A stretch of 14,530 nucleotides of DNA from SAR324 cluster bacterium (GTDB lineage: Bacteria > Bdellovibrionota > UBA2361 > JAAZON01). The notes beneath the pieces were generated by a model. The model was not told the DNA's origin. It saw only the letters and a list, made by a program, of their open reading frames with translations, and made no database searches. The stretch covers positions 1-14,530 of the forward strand of contig JAAZON010000015.1 of NCBI GenBank assembly GCA_012797725.1, in the 5' to 3' direction. Below, piece after piece: positions 1 through 7,298 of the stretch. Positions within the stretch are counted from its first letter, which is position 1; every line of letters begins with the position of its first letter. The position numbers and the translations under genes are program-made.

Positions 1-700
<700 letters not shown>

Positions 701-739
701 TTTCAAATTTGCTACGTATATGTGTCGTCTTCGCGTGTT

Positions 740-759
740 CCATTTGCGCTAGCAAACGG
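740..759. repeat. GCTA-loop hairpin, copy 1 (in the 16S leader)
   Basis: CCATTTGC-GCTA-GCAAACGG forms an 8-bp stem with one A-C mismatch on the plus strand, which becomes a G-U wobble in the minus-strand (rRNA leader) transcript. It lies about 40 bp upstream of the 16S 5' end. It shares the core TGC-GCTA-GCA with two further hairpins at 963-982 and 1017-1034 while the outer stem bases differ, so pairing is kept by paired changes. It may act in leader RNA folding or processing, or may be a small dispersed palindromic repeat. Confidence 0.7.
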
Positions 760-861
760 ACCGACAAAACAGACAATACAGTAAATTTATTAACCTAGCA
801 CTCTTAGAAGTAAGTGGGTCTTACAACTTCCCACACCTTTTAAAAGGTATCGGCTCATTAT

Positions 862-882
862 TGAGTTATCTTCAAAGCTGCC
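862..882 (-). promoter_or_regulatory. boxA-like antitermination motif in rrn leader
   Basis: On the minus strand, GGCAGCTTTGAAGATAACTC, followed by AATAATGAGC, resembles the rrn leader element of the form GCTCTTTGAAAACTGAATAA seen upstream of many bacterial 16S genes, where the Nus factors load. It lies about 165 bp before the 16S 5' end, a plausible position. The match is partial, so the call is tentative. No convincing -35/-10 pair for the rRNA promoter stands out upstream; TTGAAG-17-CGATAC on the minus strand (about 845-874) is the best weak candidate and overlaps this site. Confidence 0.35.
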
Positions 883-944
883 AAAATGTCCGTTATTCGT
901 CACAAACTTTTTCAAGCTTGCTCGTCTTATTAAAACAGACAATA

Positions 945-1044
945 TGTGTCATCTGCGATCCGCCGTCTGCGCTAGCAGACGGAATAATGATACAACAGAT
1001 GAACCATAAATTGTGTCATCTGCGCTAGCAGATGAACCATAAAT
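945..1044. repeat. Two abutting imperfect repeat units with nested GCTA-loop hairpins
   Basis: Unit 1 (945-1011) and unit 2 (1012-1044) both start with TGTGTCATCTGCG and both end with CAGATGAACCATAAAT. Unit 2 has only CTAG between these blocks, giving the hairpin CATCTGC-GCTA-GCAGATG (1017-1034). Unit 1 carries about 38 extra bases at that place, and these contain a second perfect hairpin, CCGTCTGC-GCTA-GCAGACGG (963-982). Unit 1 is therefore a hairpin inside the loop of a hairpin. With the copy at 740-759 there are three stems of different sequence and the same loop. The arrangement resembles REP/BIME-type palindromes. No ORF crosses it convincingly. Confidence 0.75.
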
Positions 1045-1410
1045 ATGGACTAAAGTCTCAAAGTCTATTTCAGACAACTTCTACCCATTACCAACTTGTC
1101 TTTATTGCATCTTCTGCATCATCCTAATGCTGAAGCCCGCCAAACACGCAAAAAACTCACACATGCAAATACGTCTGCATGTACAAAAACATGTTCAAAC
1201 GGGGAAGACGAATACTACTCTTTTTGCCAAGATTGGCAAGTCCCCGCCAATAATTATTTAATGCATGGAATGCGTGACGGACCTAACAATATATGGAATA
1301 GAGGCTTCAAATGTCAATAAGTAAATGGCAAATAATGCTTCTTCCTTCACTTCGGCAATCCGGTTAACACACTGAATATGCATCGTTTTTTCGGACTTGT
1401 TTCTTGTGGG
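1045..1410. other. Intergenic spacer with no supported gene
   Basis: No reading frame here looks like a gene. A TTG-started 74-codon frame at 1096-1320 has no ribosome binding site and low-complexity, Cys/His/Asn-rich content, so it was rejected. Two small palindromes are visible: ACATGCA-8-TGCATGT at 1161-1182, and TTGCCAA-GA-TTGGCAA at 1224-1239, which looks like an operator half-site pair but has no adjacent gene. The stretch lies upstream of the rRNA operon and may hold its upstream promoters, but I see no clear -35/-10 pair. Confidence 0.5.
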
Positions 1411-1703
1411 GTAAGCGTTCACGTCATTACGAACCCATATAACGGCGTGGCAATCTGGACTTACGGATTGCCACCGGCACTATCGTGCCCTCGTAATGAC
1501 GGTGTTGTCAGAGTGTTAGCAACCCACGTAGACGGTTACCTTGTGTGAGTACCAGGGAATTTCAGCCTTATAGCCTTTCTTGCTTCTTATTATTGTTTTT
1601 ACCCATTCACCCAGGCCTTTCTTAATTTCAGAAAATAACCATCGGCACTATTCAAGGACATTTCCAGATCGAGAAATAAGTAAATAAAAGGCAAAAAAAG
1701 CAT
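1364..1703 (-). pseudogene. Possible decayed short ORF interrupted by MITE copy A
   Basis: Just downstream of the DUF1566 gene, an ATG at 1703 opens a 34-codon minus-strand frame (MLFLPFIYLFLDLEMS...) that stops at 1599. With a one-base shift near 1630 the reading continues as ...GLGEWVKTIIRSKKGYK and then EIPWYSHK up to the right edge of the MITE at 1540. If the MITE and one 8-bp duplication are removed, the frame runs on through KQVRKNDAYSVC to a TAA at 1364-1366. The composition looks protein-like, but the pieces are short, need a frameshift and match no family I recognise. It may be chance or the remains of a small gene. Confidence 0.25.
1411..1539 (+). mobile_element. MITE with IS66-like ends, copy A
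   Basis: This 129-bp non-coding element starts with GTAAGCGTTCACGT and ends with GTTAC; the right end reversed reads GTAACCGTCTACGT. It is flanked by CTTGTGGG (1403-1410) and CTTGTGTG (1540-1547), which match in 7 of 8 bases and look like an aged 8-bp target duplication. GTAAG-type ends and 8-bp duplications are the hallmarks of the IS66 family, so this is probably a non-autonomous relative mobilised in trans. The interior is strongly palindromic: CGTCATTACGA (1422-1432) pairs with 1491-1501, GTGGCAATC (1447-1455) pairs with 1466-1474, and GGCAC-TATC-GTGCC forms 1476-1489. Copy B, inverted at 6370-6497, is roughly 80-85% identical. Confidence 0.85.
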
Positions 1704-1719
1704 GTTTTGCAGCAGAAAT

Positions 1720-4608
1720 TTATCTTCCTGGCTGTGCTTTTACCCTAAATCTCCCTGTTTCCGACCAGACACCAGAAGGAGAAAGTGGATTCAATCCTTG
1801 AACTCTCCAATAATAGTTTTTCCCCGCCTGAAGTTTTGTAATTGTGAATCTTGTAGCTTTGCTTCGAGCCAATTTCTTCCACCTCTTTCCATTAGTAGAT
1901 ATTTGGACGATGTAGGCCTTACCAAGATAGATAGGTTTCCACTTTAAGACTACACGTGATCCCTTCACCGTTGCTCCATTCTTTGGCGCGGAAAGTTGCA
2001 CTCGAAAGGCTTCTAGATTAGCTTGAAGCTTTCTTAACCCCACTGGAAGATTCATTGAAATTCCTGGAGCAGTCTTAGGGCTTCTTTCTTCTGTGTTGGC
2101 AAAGATTTCAGAGAAGGATGCTCTCGCCTTTGGATAAAGTCCAAGTTGCACCGAGAGATCAAAGGCTGCAGACTGGTACCCATAAACTTCGAGCCAATAG
2201 TACCCATCAATCGGAGCAAACGCAGCAATGGTGTCTGGGTTAAAAAACAAACTCGACCAAGGTTTTCTAGTCTGCCAATCAGGCGCCCATAAATACAGGT
2301 CTGCATCTCCCCAGCGATAATAAGATGACGCATTGACGGTCTCTCCTGCATTGAGAGGATATAAATACCACTTCGATTCACCCTCAATCACAAAGTCATC
2401 AGGCTTAATAAAGTTTGAAAGTCGAGAAACTGCTGCGCTCACATTTTGTGCCTTATCTGCAACCCAGAGTTCAATGAAGCGAGGCCCGGAGAAATACCCC
2501 GGGGAGTAGACCGCAAAGTTGTTAGAACCTTCGACGGCTGGAAACCATCCAGAATCATATGTGGCAAACCAGTCGTTCGCCCATGGGAAAAACTCCCATA
2601 CAACATAGTATGCCCATGCAACTCCACTTGCAGCCTTTGTCCCGGCCCCCGGATCGCTTGCGCTGAAAATCAAAGACATGGATCCACTTGTATTATTCAA
2701 CAATCCATTATCAAGCTCAAAGCTGTTAATAACAGGTGCAACTTGGTCTGGCATAACTGGTGTCGGAGTAGGCCTCGGTGTTGCTGCAGCCTTTGTTGGA
2801 AGTGGGGTAGGAGTGGGTTGTAGTTTCACAACTTGGACGGCAGTTGTGAGAGTGTTATTGGCCGTGTTTGTCTCAGTCGAAGGCGAATCGATTTGCAGAG
2901 TAATATAGTTAAGCCCAGCAGTATCCGGTGTCCAATTAACACTTAATCCAACAGAACTATATGGATTTATAACTGGAATTGTGCCCGTTGCAAGCAATTC
3001 TCCCGATACAGAAGCACCCTTAAAGAAACGAACTTGAAGTCCATTAACTGGGTCGATCCCACCGAAGCGTCTAACAAGAACATTTAGGCTTGAGGCCTGC
3101 CCCACAATTTCAATTTGTCTATTGCTGTAAAATTCCTCAGGCACAATAAACAAATCATCTGTACTAGGTGTGAGCACATTGAAGGCATCTTGCATTGAAT
3201 ATACAACATTGCCATTTCTTTTTATTTTTATTGGATAGATCCCAGGACTTATTGCCATAGGAACATAAGCAGCAAGTTGTTTCGTGGAACTATAATATGT
3301 GTTAAGTGCCTTATCTCCTAAAACTACTGTATCTCCATTTGAGAAACCACTGCCATTAACATAAATAGTAAGTGGATAATCATTAGGCCCTTGGAAGGGA
3401 ACAACTTGAGAGATGGAAGGTGGTGTTGGCGGAACACTTCTCACCAACCAGATCTTGTTCTTATATCCCATCCTTTTCTGCTTTACATCTGCGTATAGAT
3501 TGGTGCTTTGCTTTAGCATTAAAACCCAAACTGAGTTAGGCTGGTATGTATAGGCTGAAGAAGACCAAATATCTTGAGAAGACACAGGACTTGTAAATCC
3601 CTGCTCCTTTAGCCACGCCATGTTTGAAGCCGCCCCAAAATTAATCATCGATAGCAGTTCCCTGTGATTTGGCACACGCCAATCGGAATATCCGCAATAT
3701 TTTCCTTTTTGAGCCAAGGAAATTGCATCATCAAACAGCCTATCTCCACCTCCAATGTCCATAGATTTTGTCCACAAAAGACCTGTGAGGACGTCATAAA
3801 TGCACTCACCTTCAACTTCGAAACGAGGCTCTGGCCAGACCACTCCTCCTTGAAGCTCCCCATCATCAGCAGCATGATAGGTTTTTGTCTGACCTGTCCT
3901 AATTAGAGCCGTTACTCCTGAAGTCTTACCACGTACTGGCCAGACGGCGTTTTGATCAGTTTTTCGAGCAACTGAAACCGAGCCTGGGTGGAAATAATTG
4001 ATTCTGTATGCAAAGCTTTCGTCGAAAGCTGCCGTAGTAGATGTCCAGAAAGAACCAAAAGCATTCTGGAAGCCCTCCTTTGACAACCACTCAATCCCAT
4101 GCACATCTTCCAAATTGATAAGGCTCTCCATCTCTAAAACATTAGGAATCCGCCAATCAGAATAGCCACCATAATTTTTGCTATTTAAACAATCAGCCAG
4201 GAGGAAGGCTTGTTCCCAAGTCATAGCGGTGGTGTTGGAGGTCGGAAAACATGCATATTCAAAGCCCATTTCTCTTGCAATCTTTGTCCACGTCAGCCCT
4301 GTCAGGTTATCTTTCACCGTCATATAATCAACCTCAAATCGCGGTGACGGCCAAACTTGACCTGCCCTTTTCTCTCCATCCTGCCCAGTTCCGGAGCATG
4401 TTACAGCTTCTCCGCTATCGCTATAGCAGCTGGTCTGGCCTGTCTGCGCAAGCTTGGTTACTTGTGCATGAACAGATACAACCCATATAAGACTTACGCA
4501 TAGTCCCAATGTTGCATGAAATATAACTTTTCCAAGCCTTTCATTTGAGGACGGCCTGGCTTCAGTCGGGATTGGGTGGATTGTTTTTTTATTTAACAAA
4601 GACAGCAT
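1720..4608 (-). CDS. Secreted multi-domain protein with two DUF1566 modules, TIG, CARDB-like, PPC-like and FN3-like domains
   Basis: A large exported protein of 962 residues. The start at 4608 is preferred over the ATG at 4629 because GAGAG lies 7 nt before it. A long basic N-region is followed by a hydrophobic segment (about 27-48) ending VSVHA-Q, a good signal peptidase site. Two DUF1566 (Lcl C-terminal-like) modules follow at about 56-226 and 237-391, each with TGQT..., PxPRFEV, LTGLxWTK and the hallmark GYSDWR(I/V)PN (149-156 and 307-314). Next come an IPT/TIG domain (about 397-480), a CARDB-like beta domain (490-594), a Pro/Thr linker (TPTPLP, TPRPTPTP; 595-624), an Ig-like region (625-731), a PPC-like domain with DADLYLW (740-823), and a fibronectin III-like C-terminus with YYWRVQ (867-959). 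There is no transmembrane tail or sorting motif, so it is probably outer-surface or released. The function is unknown; the modules suggest adhesion or carbohydrate binding. It lies 97 bp downstream of pgi on the same strand, probably with its own promoter. Confidence 0.9.
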   Translation of the reverse strand: MLSLLNKKTIHPIPTEARPSSNERLGKVIFHATLGLCVSLIWVVSVHAQVTKLAQTGQTSCYSDSGEAVTCSGTGQDGEKRAGQVWPSPRFEVDYMTVKDNLTGLTWTKIAREMGFEYACFPTSNTTAMTWEQAFLLADCLNSKNYGGYSDWRIPNVLEMESLINLEDVHGIEWLSKEGFQNAFGSFWTSTTAAFDESFAYRINYFHPGSVSVARKTDQNAVWPVRGKTSGVTALIRTGQTKTYHAADDGELQGGVVWPEPRFEVEGECIYDVLTGLLWTKSMDIGGGDRLFDDAISLAQKGKYCGYSDWRVPNHRELLSMINFGAASNMAWLKEQGFTSPVSSQDIWSSSAYTYQPNSVWVLMLKQSTNLYADVKQKRMGYKNKIWLVRSVPPTPPSISQVVPFQGPNDYPLTIYVNGSGFSNGDTVVLGDKALNTYYSSTKQLAAYVPMAISPGIYPIKIKRNGNVVYSMQDAFNVLTPSTDDLFIVPEEFYSNRQIEIVGQASSLNVLVRRFGGIDPVNGLQVRFFKGASVSGELLATGTIPVINPYSSVGLSVNWTPDTAGLNYITLQIDSPSTETNTANNTLTTAVQVVKLQPTPTPLPTKAAATPRPTPTPVMPDQVAPVINSFELDNGLLNNTSGSMSLIFSASDPGAGTKAASGVAWAYYVVWEFFPWANDWFATYDSGWFPAVEGSNNFAVYSPGYFSGPRFIELWVADKAQNVSAAVSRLSNFIKPDDFVIEGESKWYLYPLNAGETVNASSYYRWGDADLYLWAPDWQTRKPWSSLFFNPDTIAAFAPIDGYYWLEVYGYQSAAFDLSVQLGLYPKARASFSEIFANTEERSPKTAPGISMNLPVGLRKLQANLEAFRVQLSAPKNGATVKGSRVVLKWKPIYLGKAYIVQISTNGKRWKKLARSKATRFTITKLQAGKNYYWRVQGLNPLSPSGVWSETGRFRVKAQPGR

Positions 4609-4641
4609 ATAATGACTCTCGCATAACATGAATTTGTATTA

Positions 4642-4671
4642 TTTCTACTCCCACATACTAGCGAGGGTCAA
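4642..4671 (-). promoter_or_regulatory. Candidate sigma70-type promoter for the DUF1566 gene
   Basis: On the minus strand TTGACC (4671-4666) is followed after 18 bp by TAGAAA (4647-4642), about 35 bp before the chosen start codon at 4608. The -35 matches consensus in 5 of 6 bases and the -10 is weaker. It lies in the 97-bp gap after pgi. No hairpin terminator for pgi is evident in the same gap, so read-through from pgi is also possible. Confidence 0.35.
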
Positions 4672-4705
4672 ACACTATTTTTAATATTTTCAATGGAGAA
4701 TCATA

Positions 4706-6349
4706 TCACTTCCTATAGAGTCTTTCGAACAAAGCTCCCACCCCCTCGCATGTAATGCGGTTGTTTAGAGTAAGCCGTCTAAGCAGATTAAACACGGTAC
4801 TTTCCTTACCGACCGCTCCTATTTTTTCTGCAATCTCTTCCACACTCATCGGCTTGTTGCAGGTTGACAAAAGACCCAATATCTTTTTTTGCATCTCCAA
4901 GACTGCGACCGCAGCTTTTTTCCCAGCCTCAACTCCTGGCTGGTGATAAGCATTAATATTCACAAGAGAAGCATAAAAGCCCACTGTTCGCTCAAAGAGT
5001 GCAATCAGCATTCCAACTGTGAAGGGACTTACCTCATCAAGACAAATTGTAAGACTCGGTCGCTGCTTTTCAGCTAAAGCTGCTCTTGTGCCCTGCAAGA
5101 AGGCTCCAAGATAATCTCCCGATGTTATTCCTTCCTCAACAAATACTGGAGAGCCGACTTCCCCACTTCGCCCTTGCTGAGCAAGGTGCTTCGTGGGGCA
5201 AGCCTGGTCGGTCGTCGCAGTATCAGAGTACTCCTTCAAAACTTCAATAAATGTTACAAAGAAATTGTCCAATCCATCTCGAAGCTGTTGCACATAGGCA
5301 TGCTGATCCGTCGAGCCTTTGTTTCCATAAACAGTGATTCCCTGATCGACTTTATTCCCATCAAGATCGAATTCTTTACCCAGGCTTTCCATCACTAGCT
5401 GCTGTAAATAGCGGCTAAAAAGCTCCAAACGGTCACTATAGGGAAGAATTACCATGGCACGCTCACCGCGTCCCTTGCACAAGTGATACCAGGCAAGAGA
5501 AAGCAGCATTGCTGGATTCTTATAGATATCGTTGCACCTTGTGAGCTCATCCATGCATCGCGCACCATCTAAAAACTCATCAATGTTCAAACCATGAAGG
5601 GCAGCCGGAAGCAGTCCGACTGCACTTGTTTCACTAGTACGTCCTCCAACCCAATCCCACATTGGGAATCGGCATATCCAAGCTTCTTTCTCAGCTGTCT
5701 TATCCAGCTCACTATGTTCTCCGGTCACAGCCACAAAATGCTTATTATATTGAAGTCCTGCCTTCTTAAACGCCTCCTTAGCGATTATCTGACCATTTCT
5801 TGTCTCTTTGGTCCCGCCCGATTTTGATATTACAATAACAAGTGTGCTTTTAAGGTCTGGAATTGAGGAAAGGACTCTTTGCATGCCGTCAGGATCGGTA
5901 TTGTCGAAGAAATAAAGATCCATCGGATTGGAAGAGTTGCGAAATGCCTGATAAATAAACTGGGGTCCCAGTGCAGAACCACCTATACCAATCAGCAGTA
6001 AATGTTTGAATTTCTCACCATTTGGCGAACAAATACTACCTTCATGTATCTTCGTTTTAAAGTCTTTGATCCGAGCGATTGTGAAGTCGATTGCTTGCTG
6101 TAGATCAGGTGATGGTGCAAGAGATGAATTTCTAAGCCAATAGTGCCCGACCATGCGCTTTTCATCAGGATTCGCCAGAGCGCCTTTCTCAAGAGCCTCC
6201 ATTTTTGAAAAGATTTCAGGGGCCTTTGACTCGAATGCTGCAATGTCCTTTTTTGTAATTCCGCTAGCACTTAGATCCATTAAAAATCCATAAGACTCGT
6301 CATAGAAACAAAGTTCTTTAAATTTTTCCCAACCAAGCTCAGAATTCAT
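4706..6349 (-). CDS. pgi: Glucose-6-phosphate isomerase
   Basis: This enzyme interconverts glucose-6-phosphate and fructose-6-phosphate in the cytoplasm, the second step of glycolysis. At 547 residues it has the usual bacterial length. Visible family features are GIGGSALGPQ (121-130), the SIS sugar-phosphate site SKSGGTKET (175-183), the signature VGGRTSETSAVGLLP (234-248), the catalytic-base region ESLGKE (Glu321), STDQHAYVQQ (His350), and GVEAGKK (Lys477), matching the catalytic Glu/His/Lys of known isomerases. After about residue 490 a tail containing MSVEEIAEKIGAVGKESTVF and NLLRRLTLNNRI has the look of a winged-helix fold. A weak GGGCTGA precedes the ATG. A MITE ends 20 bp upstream, so the native leader has been altered. 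The gene is complete and looks functional. Confidence 0.97.
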   Translation of the reverse strand: MNSELGWEKFKELCFYDESYGFLMDLSASGITKKDIAAFESKAPEIFSKMEALEKGALANPDEKRMVGHYWLRNSSLAPSPDLQQAIDFTIARIKDFKTKIHEGSICSPNGEKFKHLLLIGIGGSALGPQFIYQAFRNSSNPMDLYFFDNTDPDGMQRVLSSIPDLKSTLVIVISKSGGTKETRNGQIIAKEAFKKAGLQYNKHFVAVTGEHSELDKTAEKEAWICRFPMWDWVGGRTSETSAVGLLPAALHGLNIDEFLDGARCMDELTRCNDIYKNPAMLLSLAWYHLCKGRGERAMVILPYSDRLELFSRYLQQLVMESLGKEFDLDGNKVDQGITVYGNKGSTDQHAYVQQLRDGLDNFFVTFIEVLKEYSDTATTDQACPTKHLAQQGRSGEVGSPVFVEEGITSGDYLGAFLQGTRAALAEKQRPSLTICLDEVSPFTVGMLIALFERTVGFYASLVNINAYHQPGVEAGKKAAVAVLEMQKKILGLLSTCNKPMSVEEIAEKIGAVGKESTVFNLLRRLTLNNRITCEGVGALFERLYRK

Positions 6350-6369
6350 ATTCAGCCCTATAAAAATAA

Positions 6370-6497
6370 GTAAGCGTTCGCGTGGGTTGCTAAGAACCTG
6401 ACAACACCGTCATTGTGAGGACACGATAGTGCCCCGTGGCAATCCGTAAGTCTGAATTGCCACCCCGTTGCGGGCTCGTAATGATGTGAACACTTAC
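6370..6497 (-). mobile_element. MITE with IS66-like ends, copy B (pgi leader)
   Basis: An inverted copy of the element at 1411-1539, 128 bp long. Read on the minus strand it starts GTAAGTGTTCACATCATTACG and ends CGCGAACGCTTAC. It is flanked by an exact 8-bp direct repeat, AAAAATAA at 6362-6369 and 6498-6505, which is direct evidence of transposition. The 5'-GTAAGCG terminus and 8-bp duplication agree with IS66-family transposition. There is no coding capacity. The inner palindromes (CGGATTGCCAC and its partner, GGGCACTATCGTGTCC) are kept with changes. Insertion was into the space between pgi (minus, start 6349) and the divergent methyltransferase gene, placing a strong hairpin just upstream of the pgi start. 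Confidence 0.9.
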
Positions 6498-6551
6498 AAA
6501 AATAAAAACACCTGGCTATTATCTGAAACTATTTAGATAGTTGGAAGAGCT

Positions 6552-6580
6552 TTCTTGATTAAGCCCGTTTACTATATAAT
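6552..6580 (+). promoter_or_regulatory. Candidate promoter for the PmtA-like gene; AT-rich divergent promoter region
   Basis: A perfect TATAAT at 6575-6580 is preceded after 17 bp by TTCTTG (6552-6557); TTGATT at 6555-6560 is an alternative -35, 17 bp before AATAAT (6578-6583). It lies about 50 bp before the GTG start at 6629. The same AT-rich stretch read on the minus strand offers TTAATA, then 17 bp, then TATATA toward pgi. In that case MITE copy B would be transcribed as part of the pgi 5' leader. Confidence 0.4.
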
Positions 6581-6628
6581 AATAATCCCTTGCGTTATTA
6601 AAGCTGAATTCAATAAGGCGTTTCTCAG

Positions 6629-7282
6629 GTGAACCTTTTAAACAATATTGCACCCATCGTAAAATTCTTTGCTGAGTCAATCCGAGAGTTCCATTATACC
6701 GGGTCCATATTTCCAACATCCAAATGGGCCGCCAAGGCAATGACTCACCCCTTGCGCGAAGATCCACCCAGTATTGGACGGCAGATATTGGAGTTAGGAC
6801 CGGGCACAGGTTCAGTCACCGTAAAGATTCTTGCTGACATGAATCAAAAAGACGAGTTGACCATCTGCGAAATCAACCCTCGATTCATGGCAGCACTTAA
6901 GAAATTTCTCGCACCGAACCCAGATTTCATTCGCCATCGAGATAGAGTTCGTTTCTATTGCTGCCCCGCACAAGAGCTACCTGAGGATAGGAAATATGAC
7001 GTAATAGTCTGCGCGCTGCCATTCTTGAATTTCGACCTCCATACAGTCAGACAGATCTTTGGGAAGCTCCTTAAATTGAGCACCGAGCACACCTTAATGA
7101 CCAACTACGAATACATTGGGCTTAGAAACATTGGAAAAATTATCTCGCCCAAGAGCCGACGCAGACGTATCTATCAAGTAGATCGCTTCTTCAAACGAGC
7201 TGCACCCACTTTAATTCAGGAAAAAAAAGTCTGGCTGAATGTGTTGCCGATTAATATCTATACAAGGAAGCTCGCGGCGTAG
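6629..7282 (+). CDS. SAM-dependent methyltransferase, phospholipid N-methyltransferase (PmtA)-like
   Basis: A 217-residue class I methyltransferase related to PmtA, which methylates phosphatidylethanolamine toward phosphatidylcholine at the inner membrane face; the same fold is shared with rRNA adenine dimethylases. The start is GTG at 6629 with AAGG 10 nt upstream. The N-terminus FFAESIREFHYTGSIFPTSK is typical of the PmtA group (a helix for membrane association, then the Gly/Pro/Ser substrate loop). Motif I is LELGPGTGS (54-62), Glu81 in CEINPRF would hold the SAM ribose, and DVIVCALPFLNF (124-135) is the PmtA-type motif IV. A basic stretch (SRRRR, 176-180) lies near the C-terminus. The gene is transcribed divergently from pgi and converges on the FkbM gene with a 16-bp gap. 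The exact substrate is inferred from family resemblance. Confidence 0.8.
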   Translation: MNLLNNIAPIVKFFAESIREFHYTGSIFPTSKWAAKAMTHPLREDPPSIGRQILELGPGTGSVTVKILADMNQKDELTICEINPRFMAALKKFLAPNPDFIRHRDRVRFYCCPAQELPEDRKYDVIVCALPFLNFDLHTVRQIFGKLLKLSTEHTLMTNYEYIGLRNIGKIISPKSRRRRIYQVDRFFKRAAPTLIQEKKVWLNVLPINIYTRKLAA

Positions 7283-7298
7283 GATATTTTCGCATTCT

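Noticed and set aside
945..1044. Possible CRISPR array
   Set aside because: Only two abutting units of unequal length without spacers; these are nested palindromes.
1096..1320. 74-codon plus-strand ORF with TTG start
   Set aside because: No ribosome site, biased composition, palindromes inside, and no recognisable domain.
701..1410. tRNA genes near the rRNA operon
   Set aside because: No cloverleaf or T-loop consensus found; the region is upstream of 16S, where tRNAs are less expected.
1690..1715. Possible terminator GCAAAA...TTTTGC after the DUF1566 gene
   Set aside because: Weak AT-rich stem with an 8-nt loop and no following T-run on the minus strand, so not strong enough to call.
2446..2823. 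125-codon plus-strand ORF, Cys-rich
   Set aside because: Antisense shadow of the DUF1566-protein gene, whose own frame has clear domains.
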